Under the pieces are notes generated by a model that searched no databases, had not been told where the DNA came from, and was given only the letters and a program-made list of their open reading frames with translations. Below are positions 52,166 to 63,555 of a stretch of DNA of 64,000 nt, in pieces (position 1 is the stretch's first letter; each line of letters starts with the position of its first letter). Both the position numbers and the translations under genes were made by a program. The DNA is from Amoeboaphelidium protococcarum (Eukaryota; Aphelidiomycota; Aphelidea), in contig JALECJ010000006.1 in the NCBI GenBank assembly GCA_023515745.1, forward strand, positions 62,001 through 126,000, given 5' to 3'.

Positions 52166-53344
52166 ATGAATTATACCGCGTTATCAGTGCTGATACTGAC
52201 ACCGGGTATCTGTGAATCTGTCAGGATGATACGCAGTTAGACTCTTAGGCAGATTCTGGCCGCTTCAACCATCACATCTTTGATCTCTATTCCAATTGTA
52301 TTCGCACCAGATTCTGTCGGATGGCGCTTTTTGCTGGCTGCATTATGCTCTTCCTACAGCTTGAAAATTCTGTAATTGTTTTTTGGTAGCATGGCGCAAG
52401 ATATCTCCAAAATGTCCTCATTGGAGTTTATCATCAGAATGTCGTGGTATCCGGAAGATGATCATCTACGCCGTTGGATTTAGACAAAGCAGAGCCGCGA
52501 AGTCGTTTAAGAAGGACGCGCCTATTCATTGAAGATGTTCGTGCACAATGTCATCAAGTATTATTGTTTGGCTGCTGCTGCCGCTCTATTTGTTCCACCC
52601 AGAATCTCACATGTGATAAAGTCTGGATCCTGGTTCGAGTTTTTTATGCTTTTCGAAGTATCTGGTTATGGCTTGTGGGCTTTGATGGGACTCTTTTTCG
52701 AGTTCATCTTTGGTGTGCCTGGCATTGTTTTGGGTATAAAGATGATTCCGGTATTCGATAGTCCAATGTCGGCCACTACGCTACGTGAGTTTTGGTCAAG
52801 ATGGAACGTGTGCTTTAAGCGTGCTTTCCATTCGATCGTGTTCACAGTAATTCATAGTCCTAGTACAGTATCCAAGAAGCTGAAATCGTCGGATGATGAT
52901 AATAAAAAATACCATATGAAGAGTGAACAGGCTAGATATAGGATATCCGTGTCTGATTAGAATTAATAATCTGCTACATCTGGATAATAGTCAACACTGA
53001 AAGGCTCAAAGATGAGCAAATTGCTGGCTGCAATGGCCACGTTCATATTTTCTGGGCTGATACACGAATACTATGTGTTTTGTATGTATGGTGTTGGTTA
53101 AATGGGTTACAACATGGCATTTTTCGTTCTTCATGGACTTGCTACATGTTTATGCGAATTATTGCCTAAAACTAGTCTACCATTGATAGTCAAACGTTTG
53201 CTGGTGCATCTAAGTCTGCTTGCATTAATGCCATTCTTCATGTTGCCATTCCTATCGGCTGATTTTGTGGACAATATCGCAGTCCCTGTTCCGTTTCAAA
53301 GTCGTTTGGCACGCGTCTTTTTTAAGACTGGTTTCATAGCTTGA
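52166..53344 (+). CDS. Wax-synthase-like MBOAT-type O-acyltransferase
   Basis: Single exon, 392 aa, about eight TMs. Diagnostic segments: SATTLREFWSRWNVCFKRAF (the wax-synthase R-x-F-W-x-R-x-W-N motif) and FIFSGLIHEYYVF with the catalytic His. The hydrophilic loop between them is Ser/Asp/Gln-rich. The family, shared by plants and many fungi, esterifies fatty alcohols, sterols or trichothecene-like acceptors. The acceptor is not predictable. Confidence 0.85.
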
Positions 53345-53676
53345 GCTTATTTACATGAATAGTTTATAAAGTACAGTATTTTTGTTTCTATGACATTTGC
53401 ATCTGATGTGTTTTATTTTAGTTTATATAGTTACATGGTGGCACTTTCACAATAGTAGAAGTAAGAATTCAAGAGGCATGCGTTAAGACATAGTCATTGC
53501 TACGCGGATTTGAGTACTTGTGATTGGATGATCACTTTCTGGTGTCACATTACTAATAATGATTACAAGATCGATTCGATTGTATCACGACCATTAGATC
53601 TTTCATTTGCAAATTCAATTTTGAAGTAAACTAGTATTTTTATTCTCAAAGACTTAAAATAAAAATAAAATCTGAA
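53345..53676. other. Intergenic, no gene seen
   Basis: About 330 AT-rich bases upstream of the expansin-like gene. No gene or repeat was recognised. Confidence 0.4.
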
Positions 53677-54453
53677 ATGAAGTATATTATAGCGATACAG
53701 CTACTATTAAAAGTGTCGATGGCATATGTCGGTGAGCTGACTTACTACGATTTGACAGCGGGCGCGAGTGTTTCATGTTTGTCCAAAGGAATCTCTGTTT
53801 CTGCGGCAGATCTACCCGCCGCTGTGGCTGTTTCTATTACGCGTATGAATTCCGACGCGTCTTGTGGCAAATGTGTTCAAGTGACAGGTCCATCTGGCAC
53901 AACTATTATGGCTAAAGTGGTTGACTCTTGTGCCGGATGTGCTGAGAATGACATTGATCTATCTAAAGAAGCCTTTATCAAATTGGCGGCAACCAGCGTG
54001 GGGAGGCTTAAAAATGTCAAGTGGTCTGTGGTTGACTGTGCCGGTGGTGCCAGTGGTGGTGGTGGCGGCGGCGGTGGGAAGATGACTGAATAATCTACAT
54101 CCCCTGAGCGATAGGCTAGTGAATCAACGAAGCGTGATACTAAATTGCCTTCATCTACGCCATTAATCGGCGATTCAAAGAAGACGCAAGACACAAAATT
54201 ATCTGGTAACATGACATCAACTTCAGGGGATAATTATAACAAGACTCTTGAATGTGATCCTGCAGATTCCAATTCAACTAATTGCACTTTTGCATTTGAT
54301 GTGCCATAATTGAACCTGAGCGATACGGAGAGGAAGAATGACACGATTACTGGAGGTCCAAGAGGTAAGAATGGCATAATGTCCTCTGGTATTGCTGTTG
54401 GTATCGGTGGGTGTGCTCAAATATTATCTTTAATGTTGTTTGCTTTCTTATGA
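53677..54453 (+). CDS. Secreted expansin/RlpA-like double-psi beta-barrel protein, probably surface-anchored
   Basis: Single exon, 258 aa. Short signal peptide (MKYIIAIQLLLKVSMA), then a double-psi beta-barrel of about 110 residues: GELTYYDL, CGKCVQVTGPSGTTI and VVDSCAGCAENDIDLS, the expansin/RlpA/barwin core with the catalytic-type Asp. An eight-glycine run, a Ser/Thr/Lys-rich stalk with NxS/T sequons and a C-terminal hydrophobic segment (SLMLFAFL) suggest GPI anchoring. Such proteins loosen polysaccharide walls. It lies beside secreted proteases, which fits a wall- or prey-attacking lifestyle. Confidence 0.85.
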
Positions 54454-54504
54454 TGTAAATTGGCTCGTTTGATTAAGTTGAAGTTTAGTATAAAATCTAT
54501 ATTC

Positions 54505-55152
54505 TCAAATAGGCGACTGCTTATCATGAATTTGCTTTCTAGCTTCGCGTTTCTTAATTTTCCATTCTTGCAACTTCTAATCCATTGCCTTCATGTTGTT
54601 CTCAATGAAACTCAGCTTCTTCCTCTCATACTCTGCACGCTCAGCCATAGTCATCAAGCTCAAAGGCATTTTGTATTTTTCAGGATCAGCAAATTTCTCC
54701 TCCAGCTCACGTACATCCTTCTCTACATCTTGCATAGTGATCTTGCGCTGTCTTAACTCGCGCCTGTGCTATTTAGCCAATTTCTCCCGAGCGCGTTCTT
54801 GACGTTCAAATATCAGAGACTCGGCGCGTGCCCTCATCACTGACAATCGCAGATCATTTACTTCTGTTGTCTCTTGCTCCTTCAGCTCTGGTAGATTTAA
54901 ATCTTGTGGCCTTAGGCCAAATCTATAGCATTAAACGCGTAACTATTTCAGCTCTTGTTGAGATACCAACGGTGGGATTTCTTTTCCATTTTTATCAACA
55001 CCCTGCGGCTCAAAGTCTTGTGGGATATACGCTCTAAATAATTTCTGCACCAATGGGTCATCCCTTTTCAAAATCTTTGGTGATATTGTCTACAACGAAC
55101 TTTCATTGTGCAGTAAGCGTACATTGACTACGCGTTATATCTATTTAAGCAT
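54505..55152 (-). CDS. Coiled-coil protein, possibly mitoribosomal
   Basis: Two exons: 55132-55152 (21 nt) and 54505-55089, with a 42-nt intron; 201 aa. The first exon supplies the start (MLKQIQR), giving a basic mitochondrial-type N-terminus. A conserved-looking segment (GKEIPPLVSQQELKQL, CYRFGLRPQDLNLPE) precedes a long basic coiled coil (RARAESLIFERQERAREK onward). The composition resembles mitoribosomal subunits of the mL64/mS type, but I cannot name the family. Confidence 0.6.
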
Positions 55153-55267
55153 TTTAGTTCGCTTAGTTTTTAGTCTGATTCGAAGTCGCGTCGATAATAA
55201 AGCAAAACGACGATTCTTCAAAAGAAATAGAGTTCGCTTGGTGATATTAAATGATACTTTATTATTC

Positions 55268-57409
55268 TCAACTGAAGCGAACAGAGCGCGATAAGTTCTT
55301 TTTGATACCAGTCTCTTCTCCGCGATACTTATTGCCAGAGCTTTGCTTCTGACTTGGCTTCATACTGCCCAATTTCTTCAAACTCTGCTCATACTTCTTT
55401 CTCCTCTTCACACGAGGATTTCTTTGCTCTTTAGTTCTCTTCGGAGTAAGTCCTTTGTTCTTCATGATATCATAGCCAACATCACGCTTAAACTTTTTTT
55501 TACCACTGACAACGGCACCATCTTCTTCCTCACTTAACGCGTCCATATCTTCATTCAATTGCTGACGCTTAGAGTTACGCGTCTGATTCTGTAAACTCTA
55601 ATAATACTCGTCATCACTGACATCGGAATCTTGTTATTTCTGACCGGCATCACCATAATCCTCAGAGCATTCGCCACCTGAGAGAGCATCTCGAAGTCTA
55701 TCTTTCTTACGGGAACTAGAGGATGCAAACATATCATCCAAAACATCTCGATCCTTGGCAACTTTAGATAACGCGTAATCTCCAAATTGATCCAACTCGG
55801 CCAATTCATCAACCAACTTATTCTGCTACCTGACATCTTTCTTATCCTTCTTGGTGGTGGTCAGTCTCATCATCATCTCCTCTTCAGCTTTAACTCTCTC
55901 CTACCACTTTTTATCTTCCTTCAATTCATTATTAGCCTCCAAGAGATTGCCAGCATCATGCACTTCTTCAGGCAATTCGCTCAACTCGTTTAGCAGATCC
56001 TTCATGATTGACTAACCAGGAATATTCTTCTTCTGGCCGTCTTTACCAGCACCCTTCTTGCCGGTATCATCATAGTGAACAGGAGCTATCTTGGGCGCTT
56101 TATACACCTTTACACCTGCATCGCTTCCATTGCCGTCATCACCAGAGCTGTCATCAGAGTCAACTCCCTCGAAATTGCCAATCTCCGGCTTGAACTTGAG
56201 AGGATCTGCAGAAGATGCATTAACATTATCGCCAAGCACATCTCCGTCTAATTTACTTTTCTAAACTGATGGAGCTTGTAAAGACGCGTTTACCAGCTTA
56301 TCAATCTGATACTTCAGCTTGGCTTCTAAAGGCTTCAATTTCTCCAGATACAAACGAACTTCGACCAATCTCTCAATAACTGGATGAGCTTTATTGTCCG
56401 GCTAATCCAAACGTGCACCTTCCAATCTCGTATACAAATAGAAAGATAGATTGAGCAGGTAATTCATCAGCAAATGATTCTTCACCTCTAACAGTGATAG
56501 ACCTTCATCCGTCTCCAATCCTTCCTCACCAGCCGAATTTAAAGAAGTCTTGGCTACCAGCAAAGCAGCTTGATTCTCATTCAACTACTTACATTTACCG
56601 GTAAACTCTTGAAGCATCGCCATCAACTCAGGCCTTTCCTATTCCACAATTTACCGAACTTGATCGCTGGTCAGACCATCAAAGCTCTTGGATACCTTCT
56701 CAACCAACTCAACTTCATCTTCATCCTCTTCATCGTCAGATGGTGTTGCAGTTGACAGGAGAGGGACAGAATTAGAAATAACACTAGATTAATTTTATAA
56801 TTTGGAGGCAAAACTATCATCCAAGAAATCATCATCCTGCATAGCCGCCAATTACTCTCGACGCAAACGCTCAGCTTCCTCCTCCTCTTCAATACCAGCA
56901 TCATCGTCCATATCCAAATCGTCATCGTAATACGCATTTCGCTTCTTGCCCCATGCGACAGATGACTATTACTTCATAGAATCTTCCGCGTCTTCATCAC
57001 CATCAGACTCGCCATAATCAGAGCCGCCAGATTTGACGTGTTTTCGCAGTGCAGGTACCATATTCAACGCGTCTTCCATATCACTCTCCCCCACCTGAAC
57101 ACTCCCTTCACCATCAGAATACATATCGCCATCGTAATCAGCGCTATCACTCTACTCATCATCCATGTTCATAGCCAATACCTCTTCTTCACTCTCGCTT
57201 AACAACTCTGCATCCAAATCATTATCACTTTCATCATCGAGTTGATCAAGCAGAATCTTGTCCTTCTACGCATGATAGGCATCAACCTCATCGTCGCTGA
57301 TTACTCCATCAAAATCCAAGTCCTTATCATCGTTTTTAGACACGCTCTATAAGCGCTTTCTTTGACTCTACTGAGCACGTCTCTGAGCCTACTTTAACTA
57401 CTTGCCCAT
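55268..57409 (-). CDS. UTP3: Sas10/Utp3, small-subunit processome protein
   Basis: Single exon, 713 aa. Very acidic N-terminal half (runs of D/E), a central Utp3/Lcp5 helical domain (SLLEVKNHLLMNYLLNLSFY), and the C-terminal Sas10 domain (GYDIMKNKGLTPKRTKEQRNPRVKRRKKYEQ), which defines the family. Utp3 acts in early 18S rRNA maturation at the 90S pre-ribosome. In-frame TAA/TAG glutamines are numerous in the N-terminal third, e.g. the first ten codons contain two. Confidence 0.93.
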
Positions 57410-57555
57410 TTTTACTTATTTTTCTGTTTTTGCTTTAAAAGATTACAGCGATCGTTTTATCGATTTTCTTTTTATTTCACTGAGCTAATTTAGTTTGTAG
57501 ATTAAATAGGCAATCTAAATATTCCCATTATAATAGTTAAAATTCTTAAATTGAA

Positions 57556-58022
57556 ATGTTATTGTTGTGCGCGCGTAAGTTTACTTTGTATACATTTTAG
57601 GAACGTGAACATGACACGGATTTAGCTAATGTGTAGTGTCTGGGAGAATACCTGCAGAACCTGTGGTTGTGACTTCTAGCGGTTTGGTGTATGAGCGACG
57701 AGTAATTGAGCAGTATCTTGATGAGAATGGAGGTAAAGATCCACATAGAGGCTAAATTATCACTAAAGCGGATCTCTTACCACTCGCTGGATTCTTTCAG
57801 CTAAAAGACTAGGATAAGGAGTAGAATAATAAGAAATCAGCGAAAGCAATAAAGTCAAAGCTACAGCAGGTGGAATCGTTAGAGCATAAAGCATTGATAA
57901 TTCTAGACCGAGAAAATTAGCGGTTAAAGTAAGAACTCGCCACCGCTTTGTATAGACTCGATGCTTCCAAACGCGTCATTGCTTAATAGATGACATCTAA
58001 CAGTAATAATAAATCTTCTTGA
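57556..58022 (+). CDS. Prp19-like U-box protein without WD40 domain
   Basis: Two exons: 57556-57574 (19 nt) and 57637-58022, with a 62-nt intron; 134 aa. Joining them yields MLLLCALSGRIPAEPVVV, matching the Prp19 N-terminus. The U-box (SGLVYERRVIEQYLDENGGKDP) and the tetramerisation helix (RLKQELATALYRLDASKRVIAQ) are both recognisable. Full Prp19 is about 500 aa with a C-terminal WD40 propeller for substrate binding; here TGA follows the coiled coil and no WD40 sequence lies downstream before TFIIH p62. It could be a split NTC subunit or a truncated paralogue. Confidence 0.85.
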
Positions 58023-58146
58023 TTGTTATATAATATTGACTTCTAAATTTGTTTTCAGATAATATGAGCTCTTCCTATTTGTATTCTTTTCTATCGAACC
58101 GTCTTCTTCATCACTTATTCGTCGTCGCGTCAGTTTTAACATCAAC

Positions 58147-60120
58147 ATGGCCAATATCAGCACTAAAGACCTTCCATTTAAAGCTGAAGTCACATATAAC
58201 AAAGCAAGAGGGCATTTGATTTTAACAGACGTATCGCTGCAATACAAAGCATTCGCTCCTGGACAGACCCCTCCTCTTACCATACCTATGTCTTCCATAG
58301 TTAAATAGCTAGTGAATCCGGCATCATCATCAAAGGCTCTGATTAAATTGCAAGTTAAAGATTAAAATTAAACTGGGAAAGAAGAATCTCATACGTTCCA
58401 ATTTCATAAAGATGTCAGCGATGGTGTCGGTGAAGATGTTAAGCGTGATGTTACTGCGGAGGGAGAGCGGCGCATTAGAGACAAGTTCAAGGATGGTCTA
58501 TCAATGGTCATGGCTCTGGCAGGATCTCGATCCGGTGATACTAATTCCTAGGCAGCTGCAACTGTAGCCAGAAAGTAATCTATAACTCTAGAGGATCTCA
58601 AGTAGAGACATGCCGCGTTAAATAAGTTTCCTCAATTGAAAAAGTTGCATTATGCTTTGGTGGTGGACTCCAAGTTTATATCAGAGGAAGATTTCTGGTC
58701 ACTCCCGGACAGGCAGGAGCTATTGCAGACTTTATCAGCAGAGCGGTCAATGAGAAAGGGAATGAATGGGCAGTTCATAGATGATATAGTCCGGAATGCA
58801 TCAACATCAGGCTCATCATCTTCTATAAGTAGCCAGTAAGAGATGAAGTTTGTACTCAACAAGGAGATTATAGAGAATATATTCGCTCATCATCCCAAGA
58901 TTAAAGCGGTGTATGATGAACATGTCTCCACCACCAAGTCGATGGATGAGAAGGAGTTTTGGACCAGGTGTCTACAGAGTGTCTTTTTCAGTAAGGATAA
59001 GAGTAGAAAGAAGGACGCCATATTTGACAAAGCATTCGCTGATGAAGAGGATCTCTTGTCACATCGGACTAATGCAGCTGACAATTCCTAATAGAAAGAT
59101 GGAGCAGCAGCAGTAGATGGTGGTTCTCGAAAGTAACTTTAATCATTTCTTGTAGATGTTACGGAGCAGGAGACTATTGAGGATTTTGGAGGTGATTCTA
59201 TCGCCAACTTTGACGGTCGACTTGCCTCTGTTAAGGATGATACCACTACGCGTTCTCTATTTAGACGCCTCAATCATCACTCTGAAGTTGTACTGAATAC
59301 TCTGGATGGTGACAATGGTAATCTATAGTAGTCCAAAGCGAAGAGATAAAAGTTGAATTCACAGGTATCTGCTGGTAATGAGTAATCGGTACTGCCTAAG
59401 CATAAGCAGCTGCTCAAAGATGTTACTTAACTGGATGATTTGTAATTGGATACTTAGCCTTACTATATCAACTTGGACTGGCAAGATCATAAAGATAATT
59501 TCACAATTTACAATCACTAATTTGGTGTTGATGATGCTCTAGTTCAAGAGAGAATTGGATATTATTAACAAGTTCTGTCTCAAGTAGTTAATGCTACTAC
59601 TGCGCATGAAAGTCTAGAGGATTTCAAGTCATTTAATCAGTTCTAAAATTATATAACAGAAGCTCAAGGTTTCGTCTCTCCAGTATCGTTGTTGCCTGCT
59701 GACACGTACCAAGATCTATTGAATGTCAACGTGAATGCAACAGAGATTCTAAGGCACCTTTGGCTTCTAATAAGTTAATATTAATCACTTTAAACTAAAT
59801 AGTAAACTAGTGAAGATGGAGTTGTAGCATCTGGGTAAAAAGCCATTCGCGACAAAATTTCAAGATTATTGAAAGTGCTGCGATAAATAACTAAGCGAAT
59901 ACAGACTCTATGTGGTAATTATGGTATGTAAATAGATTTTGAGAACTACTAGATTAATATTAATGGCGGATAATTATCATCATCATCATCAATCTTGGAT
60001 AAGCTGAATGTGTACGATTATCAGGATGAAGATCAACTTGTGGTCAAGACTCTCAGCGCGTTGATAGATTCCATATTCAAAGTGTACAGAGTCACTAGTT
60101 AATTGACTGCCACTCAGTGA
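58147..60120 (+). CDS. TFB1: TFIIH core subunit p62/Tfb1
   Basis: Single exon, 657 aa. N-terminal PH domain (about residues 1-110), then two BSD domains with the characteristic FW pairs (ISEEDFWSLPDRQELL and KEFWTRCLQSVFFSKDK), and a helical C-terminal region. p62 anchors XPG and TFIIE in transcription and nucleotide excision repair. Its second half is dense in TAA/TAG glutamines, which fragment the gene under the standard code. Confidence 0.92.
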
Positions 60121-60345
60121 CAAGATTTATATTGATGTATAAAGTATCATGTGGTTACCGAAATAGAAAAAGTGTATCTGCTCTCTTATGATTGGCTCAA
60201 TCTGAATTGTTTTATCTCAACGAATCGAATTTCTGCTTGGCAAATCATCGTGTCAATCAATCTTTCTACTTGTACTTTTCTATTTATATATTAGCTTGTC
60301 TGTCTTGCAGTTTATATATATATTCTCATATCATATATTATCGCT

Positions 60346-60688
60346 ATGGATTCTAAAGATTTAAATGTAAGCATGAGCTTGATATCTTTAATTCCATTTC
60401 GATTTGATCAATTCGCTGAGTAAATAAGTGTAGCACTATTAGTTCAAGGTAGAAATGGCTTGCAGCGGATGCTCAGGCGCCGTTGAGCGTGCGTTAAAGC
60501 GCGTTGGTGGAGTGGACAAGGTTGTCACTGATTTGAACGTAGGCTGATTAATATTATATATCATCATTATAATGAGTTAATGGATTTTAAATGTGTAGGC
60601 TCAAAGCGTGGATATTTATGGAAAAGTGCCCAAGGATGAGGTTGTCGCTGCCATCTAGAAGACTGGCAAGAAGATCCTCAGCCAATGA
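60346..60688 (+). CDS. ATX1: Copper chaperone Atx1/ATOX1
   Basis: Three exons: 60346-60366, 60443-60538 and 60599-60688, with introns of 76 and 60 nt, all phase 0. The product is 68 aa, the same length as human ATOX1. Copper site MACSGC at residues 12-17; the conserved KTGK near the C-terminus (QKTGKKIL). It carries Cu(I) from the importer to the secretory Cu-ATPase. Very small exons with clean homology make this a good splice-model control. Confidence 0.94.
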
Positions 60689-60796
60689 TCGAATTGACCT
60701 TGATGGTTAGTGGTGATAGTAAATTGATTGATGATTAATAACACGACATTAAATACTCGCCATAGTTGCGACTAATAATAGTTCCATTATACTTAA

Positions 60797-62170
60797 TCAT
60801 TATTCAACCATCTTCTTTTCAGAATCACCCTCCTGAGGGAGATATTGTTTAGATTCTTCCTCACTAAGCACACTGATCAGGCCTGTCTTTTGACAGTCAG
60901 CCATTACACGGGCAGATTCCTCCTCTGTCATTTTACCGAAACTTTCATTAATCTTGTTCATGTCACCACTGTACATGGCATCCTGGAAATGCTTTGGAAA
61001 AGTCTTGAATACCACCGCTTGTTCCGGAGTTAAATTGGAATTATCTTCGTCCAAATCCTTGGAATTCTGCTTAGCCTTCAGTATCTTTGATCTCTCCTTG
61101 ATGTGATTATACGTACTTTCCAAGTCTTATTCAAATAATGCAAGTGGCTCCTTAGCCTCTCCAGTCATGCGCTTGTAGAATAGGCCAACACCATCTCTGC
61201 CCATCTACAGGGCATAATTCAAAGCAAGAGACCACTTGACACAACGCTTAGCCTCCTGACCCTTTCCATCCATCTGGCATTTAAACGCACGAGCCATTAT
61301 ATGATCACTAAATTCCTTCTATACAATTTCCGGGTGCTGTTGAATAAAGTGAAAAGACTCTGTGAAATCCTTGCACTTGACAAAGTCCAACATCATCTAA
61401 TCTTCATCTTGAGATAGCTCTCTCAAATTCACATCAGCATCCCCTCCTGCTGCACTACCACCACTTTAATTTTACACGGACGATTTCTAAATGGCTTTCT
61501 GCGCATGATCAGGATTCAAGACTTCAATCTACTTTTAAGACTGCTTACCAGATTTAGCTTTCTGCTCTTTAGGATCAGGTTTGGTATTAATTATAGTCTT
61601 ACTGAATCCTTCATGTCCAATATTCTCAGATGTCAATTTTTTATTTTACTCCTTCTCTTCAGCGGCAATCTTCTCCAACAGTTCCTTCTATCTCTTGTCC
61701 AGTTTAGGAAGTTCAGTCGTGAGAATACGTGGCAACTGTTCAATAACTACATTAGTCTTTCGCTCCACCTTGCCTTCATCCAGAAGACGGGAGACTAACA
61801 TCAAATACACTTCCTATACATCCTTGATCTACAGATACTCTTCAGACTATGGGTCCAGGAGTTTCGCTTTCCTGGTAGTGTCAAATAGATGGACATCTCG
61901 CAACAACTGCTCCACCATGGACCGATTATGCTCCTCCTTTTGAGCTTTGAAATCTTCAGACATTTTCACAATCAACTTGCGCAACTCAATATTAGTCTAG
62001 TGTTCAGATTTCATTTAGGCAATGCGCATCTTACGGTCCTCTCTCTCCTAATGAATCTTTCTCTGCATCATTCTCACCCAACTGGCCTTATCAATGTTTG
62101 GGTGACACTCAATGTCTTCATCATCAGACAGTTCAATCTTATCCCACTTGGAGTAGTTAATCACGCTCAT
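60797..62170 (-). CDS. CDC37: Hsp90 kinase co-chaperone Cdc37
   Basis: Single exon, 457 aa. It opens MSVINYSKWDKIELSDDEDIE, the kinase-recognition N-terminus; the CK2-type site differs from the animal Ser13 context only slightly (ELSDDED). A coiled coil, the Hsp90-binding middle domain (ECKRCVKWSLALNY-like: EAKRCVKWSLALNYALQ) and a C-terminal helical domain follow. Cdc37 loads client kinases onto Hsp90. CDK20 in this window could be a client. Confidence 0.95.
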
Positions 62171-62527
62171 TTTCTTCCACTTGTTTTTCTAGTAAGTAAT
62201 GCGTCAGAGTTCAATGGAATTGAATGCTATAATTACGTGTAGTACAGTAAAAATTAAATCTCACACAAAACAAAGTGTTAGTTTTCCGACGAAGAAGGAA
62301 AGCGATGACGAGTAATGAGAGCGAGAAGGAGAGACCGGTCAAATGAAATAATTGCTCGATCGGTGTTGAAACGATCTGGAGATAAGATCAAACGAACGGG
62401 CTATTCAAGGCGTCCGAGTAATGATTTTATGATGTCTAGATTTAAATTATGTGCTGTGGAACAATGTAACGCAGAAATTTTACAAACTCTCAGTCAGATT
62501 TCAACAAATCTAATGCTACCTTATTGT
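62171..62527. other. Intergenic between divergent-oriented minus genes
   Basis: About 355 bases holding the Cdc37 promoter and the 3' UTR of the next minus-strand gene. A plus-strand frame at 62315-62542 is open but overlaps the minus gene and has no homology. Confidence 0.35.
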
Positions 62528-63307
62528 TCAGTACACCATTAAAGCGCAGATCACATTAACCAAACTTAACACACCCGTTACAGCACTTGCAAGTTCATAC
62601 GGTAGTGCTCTTACGTATGCCAAAAAAATTAAAACAACAACAGGTGCGCCCACTAAACCAAAGAAGAATAGTGAGCGCCAAGATTATTGAGCAATGGTCA
62701 AACAGTAAAACATTGGGACATACTTTTCAGACAACTGGTTTTGATATAAGCGAATCAGGGTGGCTGTATGAACGCGTTTCTAATCTCTGCAGCAGTGGCA
62801 TCCTACGCACCTCATTTGATGACTTACATTACCGACAACAGTTTCACTTGAAACAACACTCATCTCGGTGGATCTTGCCACAACATCATACTCAGCGTTA
62901 ATACCACGCCCTTTTATATGCTTCAATGCATAAACTTTCTAGTTATGACCCACTAATTACATATAAGGAATACAACGATCCCATTTGACTACAAACTGAT
63001 AGCCTGATGCCCATGGACCAAAAATTTGGCGATGCTTAAACTCAAGCACTTGGTCATGGTTTTCACTTAAAAGATTGTTTATACGGCAATCCAAAAATTG
63101 ACCGATCATCTCCAATTAAGGTTTAAACTCAGATTATGCGCCATTCAAATTCATGCATTTTTCAAAATGAAGCTTTAATATACCACAAGGCCCTTTCTAT
63201 TAAGTTACTCTGTATACCAGATCGCCAGAGGATCCGACTTCCAATCCAGACACAGCGTAATCATCACCGTGAATAGCATTGTCTTAATTTAGTTGAATAG
63301 AGCTCAT
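62528..63307 (-). CDS. Predicted membrane protein, C-terminal two-TM hairpin
   Basis: Single TGA-free frame of 259 aa that is only visible with UAR = Gln; standard-code ORFs here are short. The first 190 residues are hydrophilic and mixed alpha/beta (CGILKLHFEKCMNLNG; FGPWASGYQFVVKWD), with a Cys cluster (CVGCHCC) near residue 185. Two TMs end the protein (LFFFGLVGAPVVVLIFLAY and VLSLVNVICALMVY). An in-frame TGA just upstream supports the start. No family recognised. Confidence 0.6.
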
Positions 63308-63555
63308 GATTGCAATTCAATTTAGGGAGCTGCAAATTAAAGGTGATAGTGTGTGTATTTAAAGACAATACTTGAACTTTGTTATTTGTAATCGCGGTTG
63401 CTATGTTGAATGCCGTGGAGACTAAGTTATACATGATCCGCCATAACAACAAGTGATTAAGTTCTAGAATATGCTTTTGCAGGTATTGGTAAAAAAGAGA
63501 CAAATATAGGAGATGCAATGTCTATATTCTATATATTAATAAGTCAAATATGCAT

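Noticed and set aside
62315-62901. Plus-strand ORFs (including a frame resembling a Med4-like segment)
   Set aside because: They overlap a 260-codon minus-strand frame with much better coding character; the Med4-like resemblance does not extend.
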